Shown: positions 24,222 through 32,631 of the stretch, one piece after another
Layout: every line of letters begins with the position of its first letter
Position numbering within the stretch: position 1 is the first letter of the stretch
From: an uncultured Eubacteriales bacterium
Lineage (GTDB): Bacteria > Bacillota > Clostridia > Oscillospirales > Oscillospiraceae
Reading direction: 5' to 3'
Length of the DNA: 64,000 bases
Assembly (NCBI GenBank): GCA_900545925.1
Contig: URAZ01000002.1
Coordinates: 1-64,000 of the forward strand
Position numbers and translations under genes: made by a program
Notes under the pieces: model-generated
Seen by the model: the letters and a program-made list of their open reading frames with translations, nothing else
Told to the model about the DNA's origin: nothing
The model's database searches: none

Positions 24222-26201
24222 TCACGACACGTCCAGCTGGTCGAGGTATTTGTAGCCGTTTTCGGCGATGTGTTCTTTTCTTCCCTGCAGATTATCGCCC
24301 AGCAGCAGATCGAAAATCTGCATCGTGCGCGCCATGTCCTCCGGCATGACCTTGATGAGGCGGCGTGTTTCCGGGTTCATGGTCGTCATCCACATCATTT
24401 CCGGGTCGTTTTCGCCAAGACCCTTCGAGCGGTTGATGGAGAGCTTTTTGCCCTCCAGCTTCTTGACGATCTCGGATTTTTCCGCGTCGGTGTATGCAAA
24501 CCACGTCTTGTCCTTGCACGTGATCTCATACAGGGGCGATTCCGCGATATACACATAGCCCTCCTGAATGAGCGTCGGGCACAGCCGGTAGATCATGGTC
24601 AGAATCAGCGTGCGGATCTGGTAGCCGTCTACGTCGGCATCGGTGCAGATGATGACCTTGTTCCAGCGCAGATTTTCCAGATCAAACGCGGACAGATCCT
24701 TCGTCTTCTTCGTCTGCACCTCCACACCGCAGCCAAGCACGCGGATGAGGTCGGTGATGATGTCGGACTTGAAAATGCGGTCGTAATCAGCCTTCAGGCA
24801 GTTCAGAATCTTGCCGCGCACGGGCATGATGCCCTGAAATTCCGCGTCGCGCGAGAGCTTGACCGAGCCGAGCGCGGAATCGCCCTCGACGATATAAATT
24901 TCGCGCTTCGACACGTCCTTCGTGCGGCAGTCGACGAATTTCTGCACGCGGTTGGCGATATCAAGATTGCCGGTCAGCTTTTTCTTGACGTTCAGACGCG
25001 CCTTTTCCGCCGATTCACGGCTCCGCTTGTTGACCAGCACCTGATCGGCAATGCGGTCGGCCTCCTGCTTGTTTTCGATGAAATAGACGTGCAGCCGGTC
25101 GCGGAAAAATTCCGCCATGGCGTCCTGCACGAATTTGTTCGTGATGGCCTTTTTTGTCTGGTTCTCATACGAGGTCTGCGTGGAGAAGCAGTTCGTCACC
25201 AGCACCAGACAGTCGGCCACGTCCTGAAACGTGATCTTCGATTCGGACTTCGTGTATTTGTTCGTCTGCTTGCAGTAGGCGTCAATGGCGTAGACAAAGG
25301 CATTCTTGACGGCCTTTTCCGGCGCGCCGCCGTGTTCGAGCCAAGAAGAATTGTGATAGTATTCGAGACGGTTGACACGGTTCGAGAAGCACAGGGCGGC
25401 GGAAATACGCACCTTGTATTCCGGCTTGTCTTCACGGTCGCGGCCCTTGCGCTCGGCCTCCCAGAACTGCGGCATGGTCAGCGTCTGCTCACCTGCAATT
25501 TCGTTTACATAATCCAAAATGCCGTTGGGATAGCAGTAATCCGTCTTGACGAATTTGCCGCCTTCCTGATCGCGGAACGTGAACGTCACGCCCGCGTTGA
25601 CGACAGCCTGCCGCTTGAGCGTGTCCTCAAAATATTCCTTCGGAATGTTGATGTCGGTGAAGACGGCCAGATCGGGCTTCCAGCGGAAGACGGAGCCGGT
25701 GGCCTTGCGGTCGGCCGGCTCCTTTTTCATCTTGCCGACAAGCTCGCCCTTTTCAAAATGCAGCGTGTATTTAAACCCGTCGCGGCGGACGGTCGCGTCA
25801 AAATACTCGGACGAATACTGCGTGGCGCAGGAGCCGAGGCCGTTCAGGCCCAGCGAGAATTCATAGTCGCCGCCCGCGTTGTTCTGGTACTTACCGCCTG
25901 CGTAAAGCTCGCAGAAGACAAGCTCCCAGTTGTATTTTCCCTCTTTTTCGTTCCAGTCGACCGGACAGCCGCGCCCGAAGTCCTCGACCTCAATGGAATG
26001 ATCCTCATAACGCGTCACGAGAATTTGCCGGCCGTAGCCCTCGCGCGCTTCGTCGATGGCGTTGGACAGAATTTCAAAAACGGCGTGCTCACAGCCCTCC
26101 AGGCCGTCCGAGCCGAAAATGACCGCCGGCCGCAGCCGGACACGGTCTGCGCCCTTCAAAGACGAGATAGACTCGTTTCCATAGGCTTTTTGTTCTTTCA
26201 T
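24222..26201 (-). CDS. parE: Type IIA topoisomerase subunit B (ParE-like, divergent)
   Basis: This 659-residue protein has the GHKL ATPase domain (EILSNAIDEAREG with the catalytic glutamate and asparagine, then EDFGRGCPV), a transducer domain, and a TOPRIM domain with EGDSALGSVKLSRD and CTDADVDGYQIRTL. The usual TOPRIM block is EGDSAGGSAK; the Ala/Leu change and the loss of the second Gly show it is a divergent branch. It is upstream of parC on the same strand. The start ATG follows GTGAGGAATCCGC. Divergent parE-parC pairs of this sort occur in gut clostridia as a second type IIA enzyme; that it is additional to gyrase is inferred. Confidence 0.87.
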   Translation of the reverse strand: MKEQKAYGNESISSLKGADRVRLRPAVIFGSDGLEGCEHAVFEILSNAIDEAREGYGRQILVTRYEDHSIEVEDFGRGCPVDWNEKEGKYNWELVFCELYAGGKYQNNAGGDYEFSLGLNGLGSCATQYSSEYFDATVRRDGFKYTLHFEKGELVGKMKKEPADRKATGSVFRWKPDLAVFTDINIPKEYFEDTLKRQAVVNAGVTFTFRDQEGGKFVKTDYCYPNGILDYVNEIAGEQTLTMPQFWEAERKGRDREDKPEYKVRISAALCFSNRVNRLEYYHNSSWLEHGGAPEKAVKNAFVYAIDAYCKQTNKYTKSESKITFQDVADCLVLVTNCFSTQTSYENQTKKAITNKFVQDAMAEFFRDRLHVYFIENKQEADRIADQVLVNKRSRESAEKARLNVKKKLTGNLDIANRVQKFVDCRTKDVSKREIYIVEGDSALGSVKLSRDAEFQGIMPVRGKILNCLKADYDRIFKSDIITDLIRVLGCGVEVQTKKTKDLSAFDLENLRWNKVIICTDADVDGYQIRTLILTMIYRLCPTLIQEGYVYIAESPLYEITCKDKTWFAYTDAEKSEIVKKLEGKKLSINRSKGLGENDPEMMWMTTMNPETRRLIKVMPEDMARTMQIFDLLLGDNLQGRKEHIAENGYKYLDQLDVS

Positions 26202-26469
26202 GCGGATTCCTCACAATATTTCGTGCTGTAACGGGCATTCCACCCACTATAATTAGATATAGTATACGGTTTTTTTACTCCAAAGTCAAGGTTTGCCGCA
26301 AAGCCCGCAGGATATACGGCGGCCTGCCCAGCGTTCGCGGACGGGGAAAATTTTCGTGTTTTTCCGTTTGGTGATTGCAAAGTTTTCGGTTTCGGTTTAT
26401 GATATATGATGTGAAGTGTAGTACAAAATCGGCAGAAGCTTCTGCCATGCGCTGGACAGGGAAAGATTT
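26202..26469. other. Divergent intergenic region
   Basis: This 268-base gap between parE and the DUF1846 gene holds TATACT/TATAGT-like minus-strand -10 elements near 26250-26270 and the plus-strand promoter at 26375-26403. No gene is seen. Confidence 0.5.
26375..26403 (+). promoter_or_regulatory. Promoter of the DUF1846 gene
   Basis: TTGCAA (26375-26380), 17-base spacer, TATGAT (26398-26403). Confidence 0.7.
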
Positions 26470-27951
26470 ATGAAAATTGGATTTGACAATCAGAAGTATT
26501 TGAAGCTGCAGTCCGAACGGATCCTGGAGCGCGTCGCGCATTTCGGCGGCAAGCTCTATCTGGAATTCGGCGGCAAGCTTTTTGACGACTATCACGCCTC
26601 GCGTGTCCTGCCCGGCTTCCAGCCGGACAGCAAGATGAAGGTGCTGCTGCAGCTCAAGGAGCAGGCGGAGATCGTCATTGCCATCAACGCAGCCCACATT
26701 GAAATGAACAAGCGCCGGGGCGATCTCGGCATCACCTACGATCTGGACGTCATGCGCCTGATCGACACGTTCCGTTCCATCGGTCTCTATGTCGGCAGCG
26801 TCGTCATCACGCAGTACGCGGGCCAGCAGGCCGCCGAGGCATTCCAGCGCAAGCTGGAGGCGCTGGGCGTGAAGGTCTACCGGCACTATCCCATCGCGGA
26901 TTATCCTTCGAATATCAATCTCATCGTTTCCAATGAGGGCTACGGCAGAAACGAGTATATCGAAACCAGCCGCCCCATCGTCATTGTCACGGCCCCCGGC
27001 CCCGGCTCCGGCAAGATGGCAACCTGCCTCAGCCAGCTCTATCAGGAGCATAAGCGCGGCGTGAACGCGGGCTACGCCAAATATGAGACGTTCCCGATCT
27101 GGAACCTGCCGCTCAAGCACCCGGTCAACCTCGCCTACGAGGCTGCGACAGCCGATCTGGCCGACGTCAACATGATCGACCCCTTCCACCTTGAGGCCTA
27201 CGGCGAAACAACGGTCAATTATAACCGCGACATCGAGATCTTCCCGGTGCTCGAAACGATCTTCCGCTCTATCTTCGGCGAGTGCCCGTATAAAAGCCCG
27301 ACGGATATGGGCGTCAACATGGCGGGCTTTGCCATCTGCGACGATGATGCCTGCCGCGAAGCGTCGTATCAGGAGATCATCCGGCGTTATTTCGCCTCCG
27401 CCTGCGCCGTCAAAAAGGGCGTCGCCATGCCCGAGGAGCTGCGCAAGCAGGAAATGCTCATGAATTCGCTGCATCTGGACGTGTCCATGCGCAGAACTGT
27501 CCCCGCCGCGCGGGCCAAGGCTGCCGAAACGGGCGCGCCTGCCGCAGCAATCGAGCTGCCGGACGGGCGGCTCGTCACCGGCAAGACCTCCGGTCTGATG
27601 GGTGCGTCGTGCGCCGCGCTTCTGAACGCGATCAAGCTTTCCGCCGGGATCGACGATCGCGTGAACCTCATTTCTCCGATGGTTCTCGCGCCCATCCAGC
27701 ACCTGAAGATCGAGCATCTGGGCAATTCCAACCCCCGCCTGCACACGGACGAGGTCCTCATCGCGCTGTCCATCAGCGCCGTGACGAATCCGACCGCCGA
27801 GCTTGCCATGGAGGCACTGGCCTCCCTGCGCGGCAGTCAGGTGCATTCGTCCGTCATTCTCTCCTCGGTCGACGAGGGGATGTTCAAGCGCCTCGGCATG
27901 AACGTTACGTTCGAGCCGGTCTATCAGTCGCACACGCTCTATCACAAGTGA
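26470..27951 (+). CDS. DUF1846 domain-containing protein
   Basis: The 493-residue protein matches DUF1846, a Firmicute family of unknown function whose members have an ATP-binding, P-loop-like region. Seen here are GFDNQKYLKLQSERIL at the N-terminus, VTAPGPGSGKMATCLSQLY near residues 175-193 (a G-x-x-G-K-like loop), and a long C-terminal domain. Length fits the family. It is followed after 12 bases by the GH3 gene and likely shares its transcript. No enzymatic role has been established for the family. Confidence 0.9.
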   Translation: MKIGFDNQKYLKLQSERILERVAHFGGKLYLEFGGKLFDDYHASRVLPGFQPDSKMKVLLQLKEQAEIVIAINAAHIEMNKRRGDLGITYDLDVMRLIDTFRSIGLYVGSVVITQYAGQQAAEAFQRKLEALGVKVYRHYPIADYPSNINLIVSNEGYGRNEYIETSRPIVIVTAPGPGSGKMATCLSQLYQEHKRGVNAGYAKYETFPIWNLPLKHPVNLAYEAATADLADVNMIDPFHLEAYGETTVNYNRDIEIFPVLETIFRSIFGECPYKSPTDMGVNMAGFAICDDDACREASYQEIIRRYFASACAVKKGVAMPEELRKQEMLMNSLHLDVSMRRTVPAARAKAAETGAPAAAIELPDGRLVTGKTSGLMGASCAALLNAIKLSAGIDDRVNLISPMVLAPIQHLKIEHLGNSNPRLHTDEVLIALSISAVTNPTAELAMEALASLRGSQVHSSVILSSVDEGMFKRLGMNVTFEPVYQSHTLYHK

Positions 27952-27963
27952 GGTATCGATACC

Positions 27964-29331
27964 ATGGAACATCCCCGCAGTAAATTACCCGCCGTACTTG
28001 TTGTTCTGTTCTGCATTGCGCTGCTGGCCGGTGTCGGCGTGCTTCTATGGAAAACGCTCCCGGAAAAGCAAGAGCCTGCCCAGGCCGAGGCAATCCAGAC
28101 AGACGGCGTGTTTTCCTCCGAGCCAACGACCGTAGAACCGGAACGTGAAGAACCCTATGAGGGTGATCTTCCCGGACAGGCCGAAGCCGCGCAGCCGGAA
28201 AATCCAGACGAGCAGCCGCAGGAGAATCCGGAAGATCAGAATCATCCGGAGGTACCAGATAACATGACAGTCTCTGCTGCCGGACAGACAGCGCAGGCGC
28301 TGCTGGATACCATGACGGACGACGAAAAGCTTTGGCAGCTGTTCTTTGTAACGCCGGAGGCCATCACGAACGTCGATACTGCTACCGTAGCAGGCGAGAC
28401 GACGAAAAAAGCGTTGGAGCAATATCCGGTCGGCGGCATCGTATATTTTGCGAAGAATCTTGAAGACCGCGAACAGACTGTCGCGCTGCTGGAGAACACG
28501 CAGTCCTATGCAAAAATCCCGCTCTTCCTCGGCGTAGATGAGGAGGGCGGCACTGTCAGCCGCGTCGGCAGCAACCCGGAAATGGGCGTACCGTCCGTCG
28601 GTGATATGCGCTCGCTCGGCAAGCAGCAGGACCCTGCTGTGGTCCATGCTGCCGGCCAGGACATCGGCGGCGGCCTGCACGCGCTGGGCTTCAATCTGGA
28701 CTTTGCCCCGGTCGCAGACGTCGCGCAGGGCGCGGACAGCGTCATCGGCAGCCGTTCGTTCGGTTCTGACCCGGAGTTGTGTGCGTCGCTGGCCGGTGTC
28801 ATTGTCAAGAGTCTGCGCGCCGAGGGTATCGTCTCGTGCCTTAAGCACTTCCCCGGCTATGGCAGCGCCACCGTTGACGACCACAACGGCACCTCGATCG
28901 TCGAAAAGTCCCTCAGCGAACTGGAAGCCTGCGATCTGATCCCGTTCCAGTCGATTATCGCTGCGGAGGGAAGCGTCCCGTTTGTCATGGTCTCGCATCT
29001 GTCCTACCCGAGCGTCACCGGCAGCGACACGCCTGCCGACCTGAGTTCGTCCATTGTAACGGATATCCTGCGCGACAAGCTGGAATATCAGAATGTCATT
29101 ATCACCGACTCGCATTCCATGGCCTCTATCACTGACCATTATTCCGCAGGCGATGCTGCCGTCAAGGCACTCGAAGCCGGATGCGATATGATCCTCATGC
29201 CTTCTGATCTGCAGGCCGCATTCGATGCTGTCAAGGCTGCCGTCGCCGACGGAACGCTTTCGCAGGCCCGCATCGACGAGAGCGTTTTGCGCATTTTGAC
29301 CGTCAAAGCGGAATATGGTATCATTTCCTGA
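27964..29331 (+). CDS. Membrane-anchored glycoside hydrolase family 3 (NagZ-like)
   Basis: The 455-residue protein has one N-terminal membrane helix (about 7-27), an acidic Pro/Glu linker (35-90), and a GH3 N-terminal domain like that of beta-N-acetylglucosaminidase NagZ: VGGIVYFAKNLEDREQT, FLGVDEEGGTVSRVG, KHFPGYGSATVDDHNGT. The Asp in the last block and His are placed as the acid/base dyad of NagZ; the ITDSHSMAS block carries the presumed nucleophile aspartate. Substrate is probably N-acetylglucosaminyl muropeptide or chitooligosaccharide; the anchor places it outside the membrane. It follows the DUF1846 gene and precedes the CapA-like gene with the same anchor design. Confidence 0.88.
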   Translation: MEHPRSKLPAVLVVLFCIALLAGVGVLLWKTLPEKQEPAQAEAIQTDGVFSSEPTTVEPEREEPYEGDLPGQAEAAQPENPDEQPQENPEDQNHPEVPDNMTVSAAGQTAQALLDTMTDDEKLWQLFFVTPEAITNVDTATVAGETTKKALEQYPVGGIVYFAKNLEDREQTVALLENTQSYAKIPLFLGVDEEGGTVSRVGSNPEMGVPSVGDMRSLGKQQDPAVVHAAGQDIGGGLHALGFNLDFAPVADVAQGADSVIGSRSFGSDPELCASLAGVIVKSLRAEGIVSCLKHFPGYGSATVDDHNGTSIVEKSLSELEACDLIPFQSIIAAEGSVPFVMVSHLSYPSVTGSDTPADLSSSIVTDILRDKLEYQNVIITDSHSMASITDHYSAGDAAVKALEAGCDMILMPSDLQAAFDAVKAAVADGTLSQARIDESVLRILTVKAEYGIIS

Positions 29332-29373
29332 ACTTTTGCATCAATCAAACTTCACCGAAAGGATGTGCGCATC

Positions 29374-30630
29374 ATGTCTGCTGCTCCAAATAAAAAGCCC
29401 TCCCTTGCGCTGGGCCTGATTTTGATCCTGCTTCTGCTTGCCGCTGTCATTTTCGGCGGAATATGGGTCGTACAGGCGGCGTTTACGCCGCGCATGTCCG
29501 ACGCAAAGGCTGCCGCCGAGGCAGGTTCCACACCTGTCAAAGGACCGACTGTACAGGCTGAACCGGTGGTACAGGAGCCGGATCCGCAGAAGCAGCCCGC
29601 ACAGCAGCCTGCGGAGCAGACAACGGAATCCCGCGTAACGCTCATGGCACTGGGCGACGATCTGATCCACAACTGCGTCTACTGGTCCGCCCAGACGCCG
29701 GAGGGCGGCTATGATTTCACATCGTTCTTCGACGATATCCGCCCCACCGTCCAGCAGTATGATCTGGCCTGCATCAATCAGGAGACGATTCTCGTCAAGG
29801 ACCGCAACCTGATTGAAAGCTATCCGGTTTTCGGCTCGCCTATTGAGGTTGCCGATGCGCTGGCCGATGCAGGCTTCAATGTTGTGACCTTCGCCAGCAA
29901 CCACTGCTATGACAAAAAGGAAACCGGCATCACGGATACGCTGTCCTATTTCCACGAGACATACCCGGAGATCACCACGCTCGGCATCCACGACACGGAA
30001 GCAGACGCGGCGGCGATCCCTATTGTCGAGAAAAACGGTATCCGCATTGCCATGCTGAACTTTACCTACGGCCTCAACAATTCCATGCCCGAAAAGCGCT
30101 GGATGGTTGACACGCTCTCCAGCAGGGAGACGGTCTGCGGCCGCATCGAGCAGGCAAAGCAGGAAGCGGACTTTGTCATTGTCTTCCCGCACTGGGGCAC
30201 GGAGGATACCTTCAGTCCGGACAACGATCAGCTTACCTGGGCGCAGGAAATGGCGGATGCGGGCGCTGACCTCATCATCGGCGGACACACACATACGCTC
30301 CAGCCGGTCGAATTGCTCACGGCAGCGGACGGGCGCGATGTGCCGGTCTATTATAGCCTCGGGAATTTCCTGTCGCACCAGAAGGAAAAAATGAACCTGC
30401 TCGGCGGCATGGCAAGCGTCACCATTGTCAAAGACGCGGACGGGACGCACGTTTCGGAATACGATCTTCAGCCGACCGTCAACGTCATTCTCCGCAATGC
30501 GAACACCGGCTGGTACACCTACCGCCCGATGCTTCTGGACAGCTACAACAGTGATCTTGCCGCCCAGAACCGCTTCTCCGAATGCACCGTTGACGCCATG
30601 TGGGCGCTGTATGAGGATATCACAGGATAA
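29374..30630 (+). CDS. CapA family metallophosphatase (poly-gamma-glutamate synthesis-like)
   Basis: This 418-residue protein has a membrane helix (about 9-33), a short Pro/Gln linker, and a CapA-type metallophosphatase domain. Key blocks are VTLMALGDDLIHN, VTFASNHCYDKKETG, FPHWGTEDTF and IIGGHTHTLQPVE. CapA members act in poly-gamma-glutamate or capsule assembly, but many homologues in gut Firmicutes have no known substrate. Start: the ATG at 29374 is 10 bases after GAAAGGA; the GTG nine bases earlier is too close to it. It is 42 bases after the GH3 gene, so the two form one unit. Confidence 0.88.
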   Translation: MSAAPNKKPSLALGLILILLLLAAVIFGGIWVVQAAFTPRMSDAKAAAEAGSTPVKGPTVQAEPVVQEPDPQKQPAQQPAEQTTESRVTLMALGDDLIHNCVYWSAQTPEGGYDFTSFFDDIRPTVQQYDLACINQETILVKDRNLIESYPVFGSPIEVADALADAGFNVVTFASNHCYDKKETGITDTLSYFHETYPEITTLGIHDTEADAAAIPIVEKNGIRIAMLNFTYGLNNSMPEKRWMVDTLSSRETVCGRIEQAKQEADFVIVFPHWGTEDTFSPDNDQLTWAQEMADAGADLIIGGHTHTLQPVELLTAADGRDVPVYYSLGNFLSHQKEKMNLLGGMASVTIVKDADGTHVSEYDLQPTVNVILRNANTGWYTYRPMLLDSYNSDLAAQNRFSECTVDAMWALYEDITG

Positions 30631-30635
30631 GAAAG

Positions 30636-30666
30636 AGCCCCGGTTTCCGCTGTGGAAGCCGGGGCT
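30636..30666. terminator. Bidirectional terminator of CapA-like and cysK genes
   Basis: AGCCCCGGTTTCC pairs with GGAAGCCGGGGCT (one G-T pair). Minus strand tail is CTTTCTT; plus strand tail is TTGCT. Confidence 0.8.
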
Positions 30667-30682
30667 TGCTATAATTTTGGAA

Positions 30683-31615
30683 TCAGTCCGCAAACAGCGG
30701 AGTAGAGAGATAGCGGTCGCCGGTGTCGGGGAACAGAACGACGATGGTCTTTCCCTCGTTCCCGGGACGCTTGGCAAGTTCGACAGCTGCGTGAAGCGCT
30801 GCGCCGGAGGAAATGCCGACCAGGACGCCTTCCTTTCTGCCGACAAGTCTGCCTGCGGCAAACGCATCTTCGTTGGAAACCGGGATGATCTCGTCATAGA
30901 CCTTTGTGTCGAGCACATCGGGAACGAAGCCTGCACCGATACCCTGAATTTTATGTGCGCCCGCGACGCCTTGAGACAGAACGGGAGACGAAGCCGGCTC
31001 GACAGCAACGACCTTCACGGACGGATCACGGCTTTTCAGATACTGACCGACGCCGGTAATCGTGCCGCCGGTGCCGACGCCTGCAACGAAGTAATCGACT
31101 TTACCGTCCGTATCCGCGTAGATTTCGGGGCCTGTTGTCTCGATATGGGCCTTCGGGTTTGAAGGATTGACGAACTGGCCGGGCACAAAGCTGTTCGGAA
31201 TCTGCTTTGCCAGTTCATCTGCCTTGGCGATTGCCCCCTTCATTCCCTTGGCAGCCTCTGTCAGCACAAGTTCCGCACCGTATGCCTTCATAAGCTGGCG
31301 GCGCTCAACAGACATGCTCTCAGGCATGACGATGATGATGCGGTAGCCTCTGGCTGCTGCGACGGAGGCAAGGCCGATGCCGGTATTGCCGGAGGTCGGC
31401 TCGATGATGACGGAGCCGGGCTTCAGCTGGCCGGAGGCCTCCGCGTCGTCGATCATCTTCTTTGCGATGCGGTCCTTGACGGAACCTGCGGGGTTAAAAT
31501 ACTCAAGCTTGGCCAGAATTTTGGCCTTGAGGTTCCGTTCCTTTTCAATGTGCGTGAGTTCAAGCAGTGGAGTCTTGCCAATCAGCTGGTCAGCGGACGT
31601 GTAAATGTTAGACAT
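30683..31615 (-). CDS. cysK: Cysteine synthase A
   Basis: The 310-residue PLP enzyme replaces the acetyl group of O-acetylserine with sulfide to make cysteine. Typical signatures: GKTPLLEL, PAGSVKDRIA (the PLP lysine, about residue 43), IIEPTSGNTGIGLA, and GTGGTITGVG. Length fits CysK. The start ATG follows AAAGGAGATTTTGAAT; the longer frame upstream has no support. The leader between promoter (31786-31814) and ATG is about 165 bases with no riboswitch I could recognise. It is a single-gene unit between convergent neighbours. Confidence 0.96.
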   Translation of the reverse strand: MSNIYTSADQLIGKTPLLELTHIEKERNLKAKILAKLEYFNPAGSVKDRIAKKMIDDAEASGQLKPGSVIIEPTSGNTGIGLASVAAARGYRIIIVMPESMSVERRQLMKAYGAELVLTEAAKGMKGAIAKADELAKQIPNSFVPGQFVNPSNPKAHIETTGPEIYADTDGKVDYFVAGVGTGGTITGVGQYLKSRDPSVKVVAVEPASSPVLSQGVAGAHKIQGIGAGFVPDVLDTKVYDEIIPVSNEDAFAAGRLVGRKEGVLVGISSGAALHAAVELAKRPGNEGKTIVVLFPDTGDRYLSTPLFAD

Positions 31616-31785
31616 ATTCAAAATCTCCTTTATGATGTTATTAAAATGAAAGCGTCGATCTGGTTTCTCTGTCACATTTCCACTCGACATCGGAACGCGG
31701 CGCGCGAAAAGACGATTTGCTGCATATGCGGCCTCATTTCTTTGGAACTAAAATAGTATGTTGGTTTCTTTCATCGGATGACAGT

Positions 31786-31814
31786 ATCCTACCACACATT
31801 GCCTAGCTTGTCAA
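31786..31814 (-). promoter_or_regulatory. cysK promoter
   Basis: On the minus strand: TTGACA (complement of 31809-31814), 17-base spacer, TAGGAT (complement of 31786-31791). Confidence 0.82.
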
Positions 31815-31837
31815 TAGGTTTTTGATTTTTTCCTGCG

Positions 31838-31866
31838 TTGCAACCGGAGCGGATTTATCGTATAAT
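31838..31866 (+). promoter_or_regulatory. Promoter of the DUF5662 gene
   Basis: TTGCAA (31838-31843), 17-base spacer, TATAAT (31861-31866), 23 bases before the ATG. Confidence 0.88.
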
Positions 31867-31889
31867 GAGAAAAATAGGAGGGCTGCACG

Positions 31890-32450
31890 ATGAACAAGTT
31901 CTGGGGACATCTGAAGACGATCACACATCACCGTCATCTGGTCATGCGCGGCTGCTTTCGGATGGGACTGATCTGGCAGGGACTGACGCACGACCTGTCC
32001 AAATACTCACCTACCGAGTTTTTCGCGGGTGTGCGGTACTATCAGGGCAACCGGAGCCCCAATACAGCTGAACGCGAGGCAAACGGCTATTCTCTGGCGT
32101 GGATGCACCACAAGGGCCGCAACCGGCACCATTTTGAATACTGGACGGACTTAAGCCCCGAGACGCGGATCTATGAGCCGGTTGACATGCCGGTAAAATA
32201 TCTGTGTGAAATGGTCGCCGACCGGATTGCGGCCTGCAAGACGTATCAGGGCGCAGCCTATACCGACGCATCCCCGCTGCAATATCTCGACCGGGCGAAT
32301 GAATCGCGGCTGGTGCATCCGCAGACCATGAAGCGGCTGCGCTTTCTGCTCGTGATGCTCGCCGAACATGGCGAAGAGGAGACGTTCCGCTTTATGCGCG
32401 AAGTCGTTCTGAAGGGAAAATCGTTTGCAGAAGAGTCTCTCGCGCCCTGA
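31890..32450 (+). CDS. DUF5662 family protein
   Basis: This 186-residue protein matches DUF5662, an uncharacterised Firmicute family. Histidine-rich segments stand out: THHRHLVMRGCFRMGL, LTHDLSKYSPTEF, and MHHKGRNRHHFEYW, which could bind metal. A C-terminal helical part (ESRLVHPQTMKRLRFLL) follows. It has its own consensus promoter and the site AGGAGGG before the ATG. No function is claimed. Confidence 0.85.
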   Translation: MNKFWGHLKTITHHRHLVMRGCFRMGLIWQGLTHDLSKYSPTEFFAGVRYYQGNRSPNTAEREANGYSLAWMHHKGRNRHHFEYWTDLSPETRIYEPVDMPVKYLCEMVADRIAACKTYQGAAYTDASPLQYLDRANESRLVHPQTMKRLRFLLVMLAEHGEEETFRFMREVVLKGKSFAEESLAP

Positions 32451-32631
32451 GCGCAGAACTCATATCCGATTTTACGCGCTAATGTTCTGTATATTTTGTG
32501 CATTATAACGAAATTTGCCCATCGGATTTCAACCATTTGTGAATAGCTGACAACGCTTCTTTGTAGTATAATACAGACATACCATCTGTCCGGATTACCC
32601 AAGGACAGATAACATGTAAAGGGAGGATACT

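Noticed and set aside
24099..26231. A 710-codon plus-strand open frame opposite parE
   Set aside because: Composition is that of antisense translation and no family is seen; the minus-strand gene has all topoisomerase motifs.
31616..31785. T-box or SAM riboswitch in the cysK leader
   Set aside because: No T-box sequence and no SAM core motif was seen; the leader is long but unstructured by eye.
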